NCBI GenBank assembly: GCA_029261875.1
Contig: JAJDAL010000024.1
Coordinates: 248,001-312,000 of the forward strand
Reading direction: 5' to 3'
Source of the DNA: Deltaproteobacteria bacterium
GTDB taxonomy: Bacteria > Myxococcota_A > UBA9160 > JAJDAL01
DNA length: 64,000 nt
The notes beneath the pieces are model-generated. The model was given only the letters and a program-made list of their open reading frames with translations, did no database searches and had not been told where the DNA came from. Below are positions 43,071 through 51,825 of this stretch, in pieces. A program made the translations under genes and the position numbers. The stretch's first letter is position 1. Every line of letters starts with the position of its first letter.

Positions 43071-44419
43071 TCCGTCCTTCCGGGGTCGTTTCGGGCGCCG
43101 AGTCGGCGGCGAATCGCTTGCTCTACCAACCAGATCCGGTCTTGTCCCCAAGTCGAGAAATCCGGTTCGCCATCGCTGCTCAACAAGCGAAAGCTCGGGA
43201 CACCCCACAACCCCAATTCGAACATGCAGCGGCGGTTTTCTTCGAGGGTGTCGCGCCAGCCCTCCTGATCCACATGCTTGCGTGCCTGGTCCCAGGACAA
43301 CCCGCTGCGCTCGACCACGTGTTTCAGACCGGCGTCCTCTCCGGTGTCGATGCCTTCGCTGAAAGCAGCACGCGTGAAGGATTCGAGAAACGCCGCATCG
43401 CGCCCTTGCTCGCAAGCCCACGGGTACAGGGAGAAGGCGCGTTCCACGGGACGCCCGACCGGATCGCAAAGGTTTCCGAAAGCGACCTCTGCATCCTCGG
43501 CTTCGCGCTTGGTATCGAGCACGATGTACATGCGCTTGGCCCGCGGTACGGGAAGTCCGCGCATCACCATCGGCAAGACCGGTCGGATGTGGAGTTCGAC
43601 GGGCAAACGCTGCGCCAGAGCGAAGACACGCTCCATGGCGATCGCGGTATAGGGGCTGCGCAGGGAGGGGTAGTACTCGAGGTGGAGGCGCTGGTCCGAT
43701 TCGATGGGTTTGGCATCCCGAAAATCCGGTCGCGGCGCGATGGCGTCGGCGCGCATTCCCGCCCGCAGCGCGCCCACGGATTGGAGGCGGCGTTCGAGAT
43801 GATGCAGGCGATCCACACCCCAATACCACTCTCCGGCGTAATACAACATTCCGCCCAGGTAATGTCCGAGCTTTGCGCGCAGAAGGTCACCCGCCACTGC
43901 CGCGTCCCTCGCCGCAGTGGCGGCTTCGATCGGAAGCTCCGCCGCCAACTCGGCAACGGATTCACCCGAATCCCACAAGGCGCGAGTGATTCGTGCTGCG
44001 ACCTGCGCGAAGGTCTCGCCCCCGATTGCCGACACCAACATCCGCGCCGCCAACTCGACGGCTTCGGTCGGCGGCGGAACCTCTCGGCGCGGGAAGGACA
44101 AGCCGTACGCCGGAGCGACGTCCGCCGCGTCCTTGCGCGCAAACACCTCGAGTCGCTCGCGTTCCGGGGCCGCCTCTTCGGGTGGAGGGCCCACCAGGTG
44201 GGGCTCGAGTACGACGTCATAGCGCTCCAGGAACTCCGACAGAACCTGGACCACCAATGCGCTGTAGGGATCGTCTACTTGATGAAAGTAGAGGACGCGG
44301 TGGGGTTCGCCCTTGCGGCGTCGGCGCCGCTCTGCGCGATGGCGTCGAAATTCGCGCGTCTTCGGACTCGTCAGAACGCGGGTGAAATACGGAGAAGCCC
44401 GGCGGACCCAGCGGCTCAT
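43067..44419 (-). CDS. two-domain DsbA-like / HCCA-isomerase-like thioredoxin-fold protein
   Basis: A 450-residue protein with a basic N-terminal 40 residues and two DsbA-like domains: YFHQVDDPYSALVVQVLSEF (from about 44) and LEYYPSLRSPYTAIAMERVF (second half), the latter followed by a long helical insert and FELGLWGVPSFRLL, whose cis-proline motif matches the fold. Neither domain has a CxxC pair, so it is not a disulfide oxidase; 2-hydroxychromene-2-carboxylate isomerase-like, glutathione-binding chemistry is more likely. Lies between two GST genes in the operon, 10 bp after one and overlapping the other by ATGA. Confidence 0.8.
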   Translation of the reverse strand: MSRWVRRASPYFTRVLTSPKTREFRRHRAERRRRRKGEPHRVLYFHQVDDPYSALVVQVLSEFLERYDVVLEPHLVGPPPEEAAPERERLEVFARKDAADVAPAYGLSFPRREVPPPTEAVELAARMLVSAIGGETFAQVAARITRALWDSGESVAELAAELPIEAATAARDAAVAGDLLRAKLGHYLGGMLYYAGEWYWGVDRLHHLERRLQSVGALRAGMRADAIAPRPDFRDAKPIESDQRLHLEYYPSLRSPYTAIAMERVFALAQRLPVELHIRPVLPMVMRGLPVPRAKRMYIVLDTKREAEDAEVAFGNLCDPVGRPVERAFSLYPWACEQGRDAAFLESFTRAAFSEGIDTGEDAGLKHVVERSGLSWDQARKHVDQEGWRDTLEENRRCMFELGLWGVPSFRLLSSDGEPDFSTWGQDRIWLVEQAIRRRLGARNDPGRTE

Positions 44420-44429
44420 TCCATTCCGC

Positions 44430-45191
44430 CTAGCGCGCCGGTGGCAGGAATCCCCGGCCGTTTTCGAGTTCTTCGAGCAACCACGCCCCCATTCCGATGC
44501 GCAGCAATTGCTCGATTCGATCCGAACGCCAATGCAGGTGGTTGCTGTCGAACGCGGGATCGTCGTGCTTCACGCTGATGGAAGCGATCGCTTCCTGGGT
44601 CGTGCGCGCGACGCTTTCGCGCTCGTTGACGCGCGCCATCCAAGCCGCGAGGTGCGGCGTGTCATCGCCCGGCGCGAGTCCGAGAAACCCACAGGCACCG
44701 AGATGCGGAACGAACGCAAGATCGGCGCGGCTGAATTCGCCCAAGAAATACGAACGCCCGGCGAGCCTTCGATCGAGAGACGCGAAATGACCCCGCACAG
44801 CGTCTACGGCGTTCTGCAATTCCTTGGGACGCTGCTCTGCGAGTTCGGGTCGAAAGAACTTGAACATCGAGAAGGCGATCACCGCGGCATCCAACTCGGT
44901 GTCGGCCAGGAGTTCGAGCGTCCGGCACTCCGCGCGGGAGGCGGCGTCCTTGGGGAGCAGAGCCGGTTCGGGGTGGGTCTCTTCGAGGTACTCGGCGATC
45001 ACCTTCGAGTCGTAAATCGTGTGGTCGCCATCCACCAGGGCGGGAACTTCGGCGCGGGGATTCACACGCTTCAGGTCCTGCATCTGCTGCTTGGTGTGCG
45101 TTTCCTGCTTCTCGAATTCGATCCCCTTTTCGTAGAGGATCATGCGAACCTTCATCGCATAGGGGCTGAGCGGATTGTCGATTAGCTTCAC
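44430..45191 (-). CDS. glutathione S-transferase
   Basis: A 253-residue GST. The N-terminal thioredoxin fold reads LIDNPLSPYAMKVRMILYEK with Ser8/9-region as possible catalytic residue, NPRAEVPALVDGDHTIYDSKVI for glutathione binding, and the C-terminal all-helical domain includes FSRADLAFVPHLGACGFLGL. GTG at 45191 has GGGAGAG upstream and starts directly at the fold. First gene of the GST - DsbA-like - GST-like - DUF2855 - DUF1330-like operon, divergent from the kinase-fold lipoprotein. Confidence 0.88.
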   Translation of the reverse strand: MKLIDNPLSPYAMKVRMILYEKGIEFEKQETHTKQQMQDLKRVNPRAEVPALVDGDHTIYDSKVIAEYLEETHPEPALLPKDAASRAECRTLELLADTELDAAVIAFSMFKFFRPELAEQRPKELQNAVDAVRGHFASLDRRLAGRSYFLGEFSRADLAFVPHLGACGFLGLAPGDDTPHLAAWMARVNERESVARTTQEAIASISVKHDDPAFDSNHLHWRSDRIEQLLRIGMGAWLLEELENGRGFLPPAR

Positions 45192-45238
45192 GCGTACTCT
45201 CCCTGCCCCCCCCAGAGCCACAGGAGACTAGCATTGGA

Positions 45239-45244
45239 TATGAT
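45239..45244 (+). promoter_or_regulatory. -10 box (TATGAT) 8 nt before lipoprotein start
   Basis: TATGAT followed by 8 nt and the ATG at 45253; no Shine-Dalgarno sequence in between. Suggests a leaderless or nearly leaderless mRNA. Confidence 0.45.
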
Positions 45245-45252
45245 GTCCGGTC

Positions 45253-46311
45253 ATGAGCTGGAACCGCCGGACGCCTTTGCGCATCCCCCCCCTCCTCCCC
45301 GCACTGGCGGCGACCGCATGGGTTCTGCTCGCGTTCGGGTGCGCGGTCGTACCCGAGATTCATACGCGCCGGGAAGTGCAGTTCCCCGAGCGACCGCCCC
45401 CACGCGCCGCCAACGCCTTTCCCCACCGCCCCCTCCCCCCCGCGGAATCCGAGGCGCTCCTCGCGCGGGCCAGAATCGAGGTTCGTTCGACGCGCCACGC
45501 GGGCGCGGGCTTGACCGGTGCAACCCGGGAAGTGCTCTATTTCCCCGAGTCCGATCGCGAGCTCACCGTAAAGTGGAAGGAAGCTGCTCCGCCGAGCTTG
45601 GATGGCATCAACAACTCTCCGCGCAAGGAATTGGCCGCGTATCAATTGCAGCGTCTGTTCCTGGATCCGGCGGACTATCCGATTCCGGTTTCGGTGATTC
45701 GCTGTGCCCCGATCGAGCCCTATCGGGAACTCTTCCCCGCTGCGAAGGCGAACGTCGATGCGCCGTGCGTCCTGGGCGTGCTCTCGATTTGGCTATCGGA
45801 CGTAACGCTGCCGGAAAAACTGCTGGACAAGGAGCGCTTCGAACGCGACTACGTTTACGCGTACTTCCTATCGAACTTCAATCTGGCCACGCACCTGATC
45901 GACCACAAAGACGGTCGTCGCGGAAATTTTCTGGTTGCGAAGGACGATTCGCGGCGCCAGGTGTTCGCCGTCGACAACGGCGTTTCCCACCACGGCCCCT
46001 TCTACAATTGGTTCGTGAAGAATTGGAATGACCTACGGATTCCCGCGATTCGCAAGGAGTCCGTCGATCGTTTACAAGCGCTCGAACGCGAGGACCTCGA
46101 CTACCTGGGCGTCCTCGCCCAACTCGAAGCCGACTCGTCCGGCGTCTTGCGCGATGCCAATCGGGATCCGGCTTGGGACGAAGACCGCGGCGTTCGAAAG
46201 CGCCCCGGAATGCTTCAATTCGGGCTCACCCGCCGCGAGATCGACGACATCTACGAGCGGATCGAAGAATTGGTCGAGGACGTGAACGAAGGCGATTTTC
46301 CCGTCTTCTAA
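45253..46311 (+). CDS. lipoprotein with protein/PI-kinase-like fold (Fam20/HipA-like motifs), unknown function
   Basis: A 352-residue predicted lipoprotein: hydrophobic leader with lipobox LLAFGC and Cys30. The remaining sequence has spaced kinase-like motifs: VKWKEA (Lys107/109, candidate ATP lysine), RKELAAYQL (Glu126, alpha-C glutamate), LIDHKDGRRGN (Asp217 to Asn225, catalytic-loop-like), FAVDNG (Asp241, DFG-equivalent). The order and the D-N-G end resemble Fam20C, HipA and PI4K-like kinases rather than eukaryotic-type Ser/Thr kinases. A kinase outside the cytosol would need an external nucleotide supply, so it may use another donor or be a pseudokinase. Monocistronic; its stop overlaps the selenoprotein gene by 4 bp. 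Confidence 0.7.
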   Translation: MSWNRRTPLRIPPLLPALAATAWVLLAFGCAVVPEIHTRREVQFPERPPPRAANAFPHRPLPPAESEALLARARIEVRSTRHAGAGLTGATREVLYFPESDRELTVKWKEAAPPSLDGINNSPRKELAAYQLQRLFLDPADYPIPVSVIRCAPIEPYRELFPAAKANVDAPCVLGVLSIWLSDVTLPEKLLDKERFERDYVYAYFLSNFNLATHLIDHKDGRRGNFLVAKDDSRRQVFAVDNGVSHHGPFYNWFVKNWNDLRIPAIRKESVDRLQALEREDLDYLGVLAQLEADSSGVLRDANRDPAWDEDRGVRKRPGMLQFGLTRREIDDIYERIEELVEDVNEGDFPVF

Positions 46312-47348
46312 CGCGTGGGTGTGACCTCATCCATGCTGTACGTCGGAACGCCCCCCTCGGCCAGTTCGAAGAACTCCGGACCGAAGGGATTCATACCGCG
46401 CATGGGCATGGAGCCCCGCCGAATCGTCCAATCGTTGGGCGCGAGTTCCCCCGCGCGCCGAAAATGGCGCTCCGCTGCTTCGTCTCGTCCCTGTTTGTGT
46501 AAGTGAAACGCCAACGCCCGCAGGGCGCGCGCCAGCTGGGTGTCCGGAGTGGGGATCGGCTGATGTCGACGCACCTCGTCCGGGGTCAAGACGCCTTCCC
46601 CGTTGCGCGCCCAGGCGCGAATCATTTCGAGATAGGGCGCCGAATGTTTTCCGTGGAACTGGGTGAAGGTGTCGGTTCCGAACTGCGCGTCGTGGGGCCG
46701 ACAGATTTTTCCCGCTTCGTCGATCCAGATGATCGTCGGCACGTTGACGATGTGGTAGAGCTCCGCGACCCGATGCTCCGAATCGATCAAGCTCGGGTGG
46801 GTGGGCTTGGCGCGCTCGACGAAAGGACGCGCGTCCTCCGCCGATCGATCGAGCGCCACGCTGATGGGCACGAATCCGTAGCTCCCGAGCTCTTCGTAAA
46901 GTGCCTGCCACACGGGCAGGTCTTCGCGGCAACCTCACCAGGACGCGTAGGCGATCAGGAGAACCTTCTTCCCGCGATACTCGGAAAGCGAATGCAACGT
47001 GCCCTCGAAATCCGGTAGGCGAAAGTCCGGCGCTTCGAGGTTGGCGAGTGACGCCGCGCGATCGCTCGCGGGTGTCCCCAGGGCGGCCGCGCGCTCGTCC
47101 GTATCCAGGGCAAGCGGACAACCCAGCGCGCCCGCCAAAGCCTGCAGATCGATCTCGCGGCCGTCGCCCAATAGCGAAGGATCCGACACCGGAACGCAAA
47201 CCGAGCCGCGACACAGGCCTTCGGGCTTGAGTTCCCAGCCCACGGCCTGGCGCAGATCATCTTTGGCGATGCGAACCCGGCCCGAGGCAATGCGCGCGTC
47301 CACGAGCGTCGAGCGCCCCGAATCGATCAGAGTGAATCCGTTCGTCAT
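46308..47348 (-). CDS. probable selenoprotein: redoxin/TlpA-like protein with UGA-encoded Sec138
   Basis: Read straight through one in-frame TGA (46937-46935) this is a 346-residue protein; AGGAGG sits 9 nt before the ATG. Residues 1-100 are an N-terminal domain with a CRGSVC pair (Cys46, Cys51). From about 105 follows a peroxiredoxin/TlpA fold: APDFRLPDFEGTLHSLSEYR, VLLIAYASW, then the TGA at position 138, then GCREDLPVWQ. The TGA occupies exactly the nucleophilic cysteine of the W-C-G-C-R active site; Cys140 is the partner. IVNVPTIIWIDEAGKI supplies the cis-proline. The end (about 275-330) is TPR-like. Coding pattern and motifs continue unchanged on both sides of the TGA, and a SECIS-type hairpin follows. 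The alternative is a nonsense mutation. Confidence 0.8.
46904..46920 (-). promoter_or_regulatory. candidate bacterial SECIS hairpin downstream of in-frame UGA
   Basis: On the mRNA strand, 14 nt after UGA, CCTGCC-CGTGT-GGCAGG forms a perfect 6-bp stem with a 5-nt loop. An AAG/CTT pairing below it extends the helix across a small internal loop. The loop begins 21 nt after the UGA and has G as its second base, matching the geometry of known bacterial SECIS elements that bind SelB. Confidence 0.7.
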
Positions 47349-47395
47349 GGATCGACCTCCTGGAATGAGTTCATTCTACACCCCGCCGCCGAGCA

Positions 47396-48520
47396 TCAGG
47401 GCGCCATCTGATCCGGTGCGTCGAATCCGTGGGGGTGGTAGACGCCTACACACAGATTCTCCAGGAGCCCGTAGGTGACCTCCCCGGTATCGAGCTCGAA
47501 GCGGCAAAGGGTTTCGTAGAGCGGGCCGAGTTCGGCACGCGCTTCCGGCGTGCTCACGTCGTAGGTCTTGCCCTCGACCTTCTCCGCCCCCTGGTACATG
47601 CCGTGGGCCCAATCCGGCTGGGGGATGTAGCCGGATCCGGCAGCGAGATACACCGTGCGCAAGGGCGTGGCTTCCACGCGCAGCGGTTTCCCGTCGGGAT
47701 CCTCCACTTCGATCACCGCGCTTTCGAGCTCGCGGGTGCCGGGCTTGTAGGTGTACTCGAAACGCGGCGACCCCATGGGCTCCACCGCCCCGCCGGATGC
47801 AAAGCTGTGAACCTTGACCGACTCCTCGACCGTGCGGTTGCCGTCCTTGTCGGCCTCCATGAAGAGCTTCAACTGATAATCCTCGAATTGGAGCGGAACC
47901 CAGACGTGAAAGAACCCAAAGCCTTCGAGGATGGATTTGATCCGAATCCCCGGCGCTTCGGGTTCGCCGACGTTGCGAATCCCCCAAGAGTGATCGCGCA
48001 CCCCGCGCCACGCGTCGGGTGCAATGTCGTAGCGCTCGCCCGCAACTTCGAGGGAGCCGGTCCACGCCCCCATCTGGGAATAGCGCGACGTATTCATCGT
48101 CACTCGACCGTGGGGTTGACGTTGAAAGGTGCGCGGTTCCTCGACCGCGGGAGCACGGCCGTCGAAGGTGAGATCGAAAGACAGGTCCCATTCGTTGGGC
48201 TGGCAGCGAACGCGCATTTTCTTCAACCCTTCGATGACTTCGACGCTGAAGGGTCCCACCTGGGTATCGAGCCGGTTGCTGCCGAGCTCGCGCGACGCGC
48301 GCACCACATAGATCTTGTCGCGATGGGAGACCGAAACGAAAGCGTCCGTGGTACCCAGATTGGGATACTGCCCCATACCGGTAATGAGAAAGAGTTCATC
48401 GCCCATGGGGTGGAGGTTGAAATAATGGCGATCGTAGAAATTCCGGTCGCTGGTAAAGACCTGATCGAAGGTCTCGCAGGTTTGATGCGCGAGGTATTCA
48501 TCCATGGGGCTCAAGGTCAT
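47396..48520 (-). CDS. CrtC/AttH-like (lipocalin-superfamily) protein, unknown function
   Basis: A 374-residue soluble protein without signal peptide. The two-part beta-rich sequence (YFNLHPMGDELFLITGMGQYPNLGTTDAF; later DAWRGVRDHSWGIRNVG and FFHVWVPLQFEDYQLKLFMEA, quoted only as landmarks) matches proteins related to hydroxyneurosporene synthase CrtC and AttH, a double lipocalin fold that binds hydrophobic ligands; the R-D-H-S-W-G-I-R motif is typical. Enzymatic role unproven. Its ATG overlaps the MFS transporter stop (ATGA), and the selenoprotein gene starts 47 bp downstream, so the three may form one transcript. Confidence 0.72.
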   Translation of the reverse strand: MTLSPMDEYLAHQTCETFDQVFTSDRNFYDRHYFNLHPMGDELFLITGMGQYPNLGTTDAFVSVSHRDKIYVVRASRELGSNRLDTQVGPFSVEVIEGLKKMRVRCQPNEWDLSFDLTFDGRAPAVEEPRTFQRQPHGRVTMNTSRYSQMGAWTGSLEVAGERYDIAPDAWRGVRDHSWGIRNVGEPEAPGIRIKSILEGFGFFHVWVPLQFEDYQLKLFMEADKDGNRTVEESVKVHSFASGGAVEPMGSPRFEYTYKPGTRELESAVIEVEDPDGKPLRVEATPLRTVYLAAGSGYIPQPDWAHGMYQGAEKVEGKTYDVSTPEARAELGPLYETLCRFELDTGEVTYGLLENLCVGVYHPHGFDAPDQMAP

Positions 48521-49866
48521 CGTGTCTCCTTGGCTTGGGCCGGGTCCGGCGGGTTTTCCGAGATCTGTTCGAGTTCTCGACCCGCGGTTTCCGGCAAGGT
48601 GAGGATCAACAGGGCGGCCAACAGCGCGGCCAGGACGACGATCGAGACCGCCGTCGCAATCGAAGTTCCCGCCGGGGTGTAGGCGGTGATGAGCCACAGC
48701 GACGTTGCCGCTCCGAGGGTTTCCAACATCTGCAGCCAGCCCGCCGCCGTGCCCCGCGCCTCGGTGGGGAAGAGTTCGGTCGAAAATGCCCGAACGATCA
48801 CCCCGCTGCCCGTTGTCGCAAACACCAGGGGGACCCAGGACAGCACCACGACCCAACTACTCCCGCGATAGAACGCGAAGCCCAGAATGGGGAGTGCAAC
48901 GAACAGAGTGAATCCTACGAGACGGCGACCAAACCGGTCCCCCAGACGTCCGACGACTGTATTGCCGAGAATTCCGAAGGCTCCGCCGATCACGAACATG
49001 GCCGCAAACTGGCCCGGCGTCCAACCGCGATCCGTGAGCAGGTAGTCGGCCGCAAGCGCAAAGATCGGCCCCGTGGTGGCGGCTCCCAGAAAACCGATCA
49101 ACGCCACGCTGAGTGCGCGCAGGGGATAGCGCGACACCAGGGCTGCGGCGGGTTTGATCCAGCCCCGCAAGACGCCGACCGGATCCCCGGTTTTCTCGCG
49201 TTCCTGCAGGAAGCGACCCGTCTCGCGAATGCCCGAACGAAACAGCGGAAGCAACAACAGGGGAACGACGCCCACGATGTAGAGAGCCCGCCACCCGTAG
49301 GGGAGCCGGTCGATCTGGGAAAACAGCAGTGCCGACAAGCCGACACCGGTGGCCCCCAGGGCGCCGAGGATCCCCATCCCCCAACCCCGATGATCCGCGG
49401 GATATTCCTCGGCGACGATCACGAACGCCTGGGCGGATCCGGTGATGAGAAACGTGCGGGCGAGAATCTGGACACCGATGAATTGCGCGATGCTCTGGGT
49501 AAACGCGGTCGCCACGGTCGCGACACTCGTCCCCACCACACAGATCAGGAACAAGCGACGCCTTCCGATCCGGTCCGCGAAGGGAATCAGGAAAAAGGCC
49601 GGTAGCGCGCCCAGGCGAAAGTAGGCCGAGAGTCGCCCGATCTCGGACTGCGGAAGGCCAAAATCTTCCCGAATGTACTTGAGCGCCTGGCTCGCCATGT
49701 TGAGGTCGTAATATTCGAAGAGCAGCGCGAGCGCGATCACGCCCAACATGCGCAGCTGCGCTGCAGTAACGCCCGCGGGAACCCGGCCGAAGAACGGAGG
49801 AATCCACCAGGGATTCGCCAGCGCCAGATTGCTTTCGGATTGCGGCGATTCGGATTCGGGGGGCAC
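48517..49866 (-). CDS. MFS transporter (sugar/metabolite:H+ symporter type)
   Basis: A 449-residue permease with 12 hydrophobic segments. FEYYDLNMASQALKYI in helix 1, the loop 2-3 motif ADRIGRRRLFL, GRLGDRFGRRLVG in loop 8-9, and ELFPTEARGTAAGW near helix 11 are the signatures of the metabolite:H+ symporter / sugar porter branch. Likely imports an organic acid or similar proton-coupled substrate. Overlaps the CrtC/AttH-like gene by 4 bp, and lies 5 bp downstream of the FG-GAP gene stop, so it may share that transcript. Confidence 0.9.
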   Translation of the reverse strand: MPPESESPQSESNLALANPWWIPPFFGRVPAGVTAAQLRMLGVIALALLFEYYDLNMASQALKYIREDFGLPQSEIGRLSAYFRLGALPAFFLIPFADRIGRRRLFLICVVGTSVATVATAFTQSIAQFIGVQILARTFLITGSAQAFVIVAEEYPADHRGWGMGILGALGATGVGLSALLFSQIDRLPYGWRALYIVGVVPLLLLPLFRSGIRETGRFLQEREKTGDPVGVLRGWIKPAAALVSRYPLRALSVALIGFLGAATTGPIFALAADYLLTDRGWTPGQFAAMFVIGGAFGILGNTVVGRLGDRFGRRLVGFTLFVALPILGFAFYRGSSWVVVLSWVPLVFATTGSGVIVRAFSTELFPTEARGTAAGWLQMLETLGAATSLWLITAYTPAGTSIATAVSIVVLAALLAALLILTLPETAGRELEQISENPPDPAQAKETR

Positions 49867-49871
49867 GGGGG

Positions 49872-51680
49872 CTAGAGCCTAGCCCGGACCAACCTCGCGA
49901 TGCCCGCGATTCCCAACAGCCCGGCGAACAAACCCACGGCGCCCACCGGCAGCAGCGGAATCGGAGAAACCGGGAATAGGAGTCGGCCACTCAAGACGAT
50001 GAAATTCCCGGTGTCGACGGCCCCCGCTGTCGCGCCGTTGCCCAACATTTCGTTGGTCACGATGTCGGTTCGACCGTCTCCATCCCAATCGGCCGGAGCT
50101 CCGCTGTAGGAAAGCGTGTCTCCCGAATCCGTTCCGTCTTCGCCGTGCGCACCCACCACTTCCAAGATCGCGATCTCGCTTTCGGGCGGTTCGTTTCCGC
50201 TACGCAAATCGACGACGGCGGGCCAGGGCCCTTCGCGACCGAGAAACACGTGCAGCGCGCCGGCGTTTCGACGCCCGAAGCGGGCGGCGTGGGGGGAGCT
50301 GAAGGCGAGATCGTCGATGCCGTCGCGATTGAAATCCCCTTGGATCGCCGTGTCCGCGGCAATGTCGTTGGACTCACCGCCCAGAAACGTCGTGATCGTA
50401 AGATCCAAAGGAGCGAAATCGAGCACGAAGCTCGCGCCCTTGAGCGCATGGGCGCCGTAGAAGACGTGCCCGACCCCCGAGAAACTCCGAGTCGAAAAAG
50501 GCGACGCATCTCCGGTGAGATCGCCGACGAACAGATCCGAGCTTCCGTCCGCGTCGAAGTCGAGGCCGCCGAGGATTTCTTCGCCGAAAGTGCGATTGGC
50601 GTGGCCCCCATCGATGGTGGTCGCGCCACAGCCGGGCGATCCGAGATCGAGCGTTGCGCCGCCGACCCACGGCGTGAAGCAATCGTCCCAAAGGATGAAG
50701 AGCGTTCCATTTGCGGTTCCCCCCGAGGCCTCGGTTCCGCCGGGGTTGCCGACCGGTACCAGCGAGGCCCCCGCCCGCGAAAGCGTCGCGGCCAGGAGCA
50801 CTTCCGACAGACCGTTGTCATCGAGATCCGCGATCTGACACGTCGCCCCCAGATGGAACCCCGCGGAGCCGCTCGCCGGAAGAATCCGCAAGACGTTTCC
50901 TTCCAGAGTCGCCGCGCCGAAACCCGCCAGATCCACGCTTCGGGTCTCTGCGAGATGCCCGCCGCCGCGCACCAGATATGCGGCCCCGCGATTCGCTTCG
51001 CCCGCGAGGTCTTCTTGATCCGCGCCGACGACGATGTCGGCGATCTGGTCGCCCGTGACATCGCCGGTGCGCATCCAGATCCCCAGGCGATCCACCGCAT
51101 CGACACCGACCAACGTGAAGACGCGAATCTCGTTCGGCGGATTCGCCAGGTCGAAAACCGCCCCGCTGGCGGCGAACGCGCGCAACGCTTCCCCGCCCAC
51201 CACGATACTGAGGGCACCCGCCCCGGGTCGGTCTACGCTCGGCGTAAAATTCTGTCGCGCGATCAGCAAGTCACCGATCCCGTCGCCGGTCACGTCGTCC
51301 ATCCAGAGTTCGCTGCCGGCGTTTTCGTTCGTTCCCGCGCCGACGATCTTCAACAGGTCGCCGTTCGGATTCGCGGAATCGAACTCTCCCTGGATCTGCC
51401 CCCGCCCGAACACGACGTAGACCTCTCCCGCATTGGTGCGTCCGAGGGGATCCGCGACCATGGCCGCGAAGGCGCCGTCGATCTTGCCGTCGTCGTCCAG
51501 ATCGTGCCCCCCCGCCACCGGGACGCCGAAAACCCCCGACCCCGCGGACCCTTGAACCCGCAGCAACCCACCTCCGACCGGCGTCACTCCGGCCAGGTCC
51601 ACGCTCGCGATCGCGTGGCTGGTATTTGCGGCGATGGCAGTCAGGAACGAAACGGTGCAGAACAGAAACAGCGCGCGCAT
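49872..51680 (-). CDS. secreted FG-GAP/integrin-alpha-repeat surface protein with C-terminal sorting-like tail
   Basis: A 602-residue exported protein. A signal peptide (RALFLFCTVSFLTAIAANTSHA) is followed by a beta-propeller of FG-GAP repeats; at least seven calcium-type loops are visible (DLDDDGKIDG, DVTGDGIGDLL, DVTGDQIADIV, DLDDNGLSEVL, DFDADGSSDLF, DFNRDGIDDLA, DWDGDGRTDIV). The last 30 residues read PIPLLPVGAVGLFAGLLGIA then end in basic residues, resembling IPTL/PEP-CTERM-type sorting signals. TATGAT lies 6 nt before the chosen ATG with no ribosome site. Probably an adhesin-like or cell-surface scaffold protein. Confidence 0.87.
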   Translation of the reverse strand: MRALFLFCTVSFLTAIAANTSHAIASVDLAGVTPVGGGLLRVQGSAGSGVFGVPVAGGHDLDDDGKIDGAFAAMVADPLGRTNAGEVYVVFGRGQIQGEFDSANPNGDLLKIVGAGTNENAGSELWMDDVTGDGIGDLLIARQNFTPSVDRPGAGALSIVVGGEALRAFAASGAVFDLANPPNEIRVFTLVGVDAVDRLGIWMRTGDVTGDQIADIVVGADQEDLAGEANRGAAYLVRGGGHLAETRSVDLAGFGAATLEGNVLRILPASGSAGFHLGATCQIADLDDNGLSEVLLAATLSRAGASLVPVGNPGGTEASGGTANGTLFILWDDCFTPWVGGATLDLGSPGCGATTIDGGHANRTFGEEILGGLDFDADGSSDLFVGDLTGDASPFSTRSFSGVGHVFYGAHALKGASFVLDFAPLDLTITTFLGGESNDIAADTAIQGDFNRDGIDDLAFSSPHAARFGRRNAGALHVFLGREGPWPAVVDLRSGNEPPESEIAILEVVGAHGEDGTDSGDTLSYSGAPADWDGDGRTDIVTNEMLGNGATAGAVDTGNFIVLSGRLLFPVSPIPLLPVGAVGLFAGLLGIAGIARLVRARL

Positions 51681-51686
51681 GAGGGA

Positions 51687-51692
51687 ATCATA
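51687..51692 (-). promoter_or_regulatory. -10 box (TATGAT) 6 nt before FG-GAP protein start
   Basis: On the minus strand TATGAT-TCCCTC-ATG; no Shine-Dalgarno sequence. Leaderless-type spacing. Confidence 0.5.
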
Positions 51693-51825
51693 CGCGCTCG
51701 TCTGCGGCGGGGGGAGGCGGCGGACACCCGGCGGGCCCGGAGGTTCGCGATCTCGACGACAATCCCGGTGGCGCCGCGGACTTGGGCGCACTCTTGCTCA
51801 TTCGGAAGCCGTGCGCCGATTGTCC

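Noticed and set aside
46935..46937. Nonsense mutation or frameshift splitting the redoxin gene
   Set aside because: Considered and not preferred: the frame is unchanged on both sides, the TGA is exactly at the catalytic cysteine, and a SECIS-like hairpin follows. Cannot be excluded without genome-wide sel genes.
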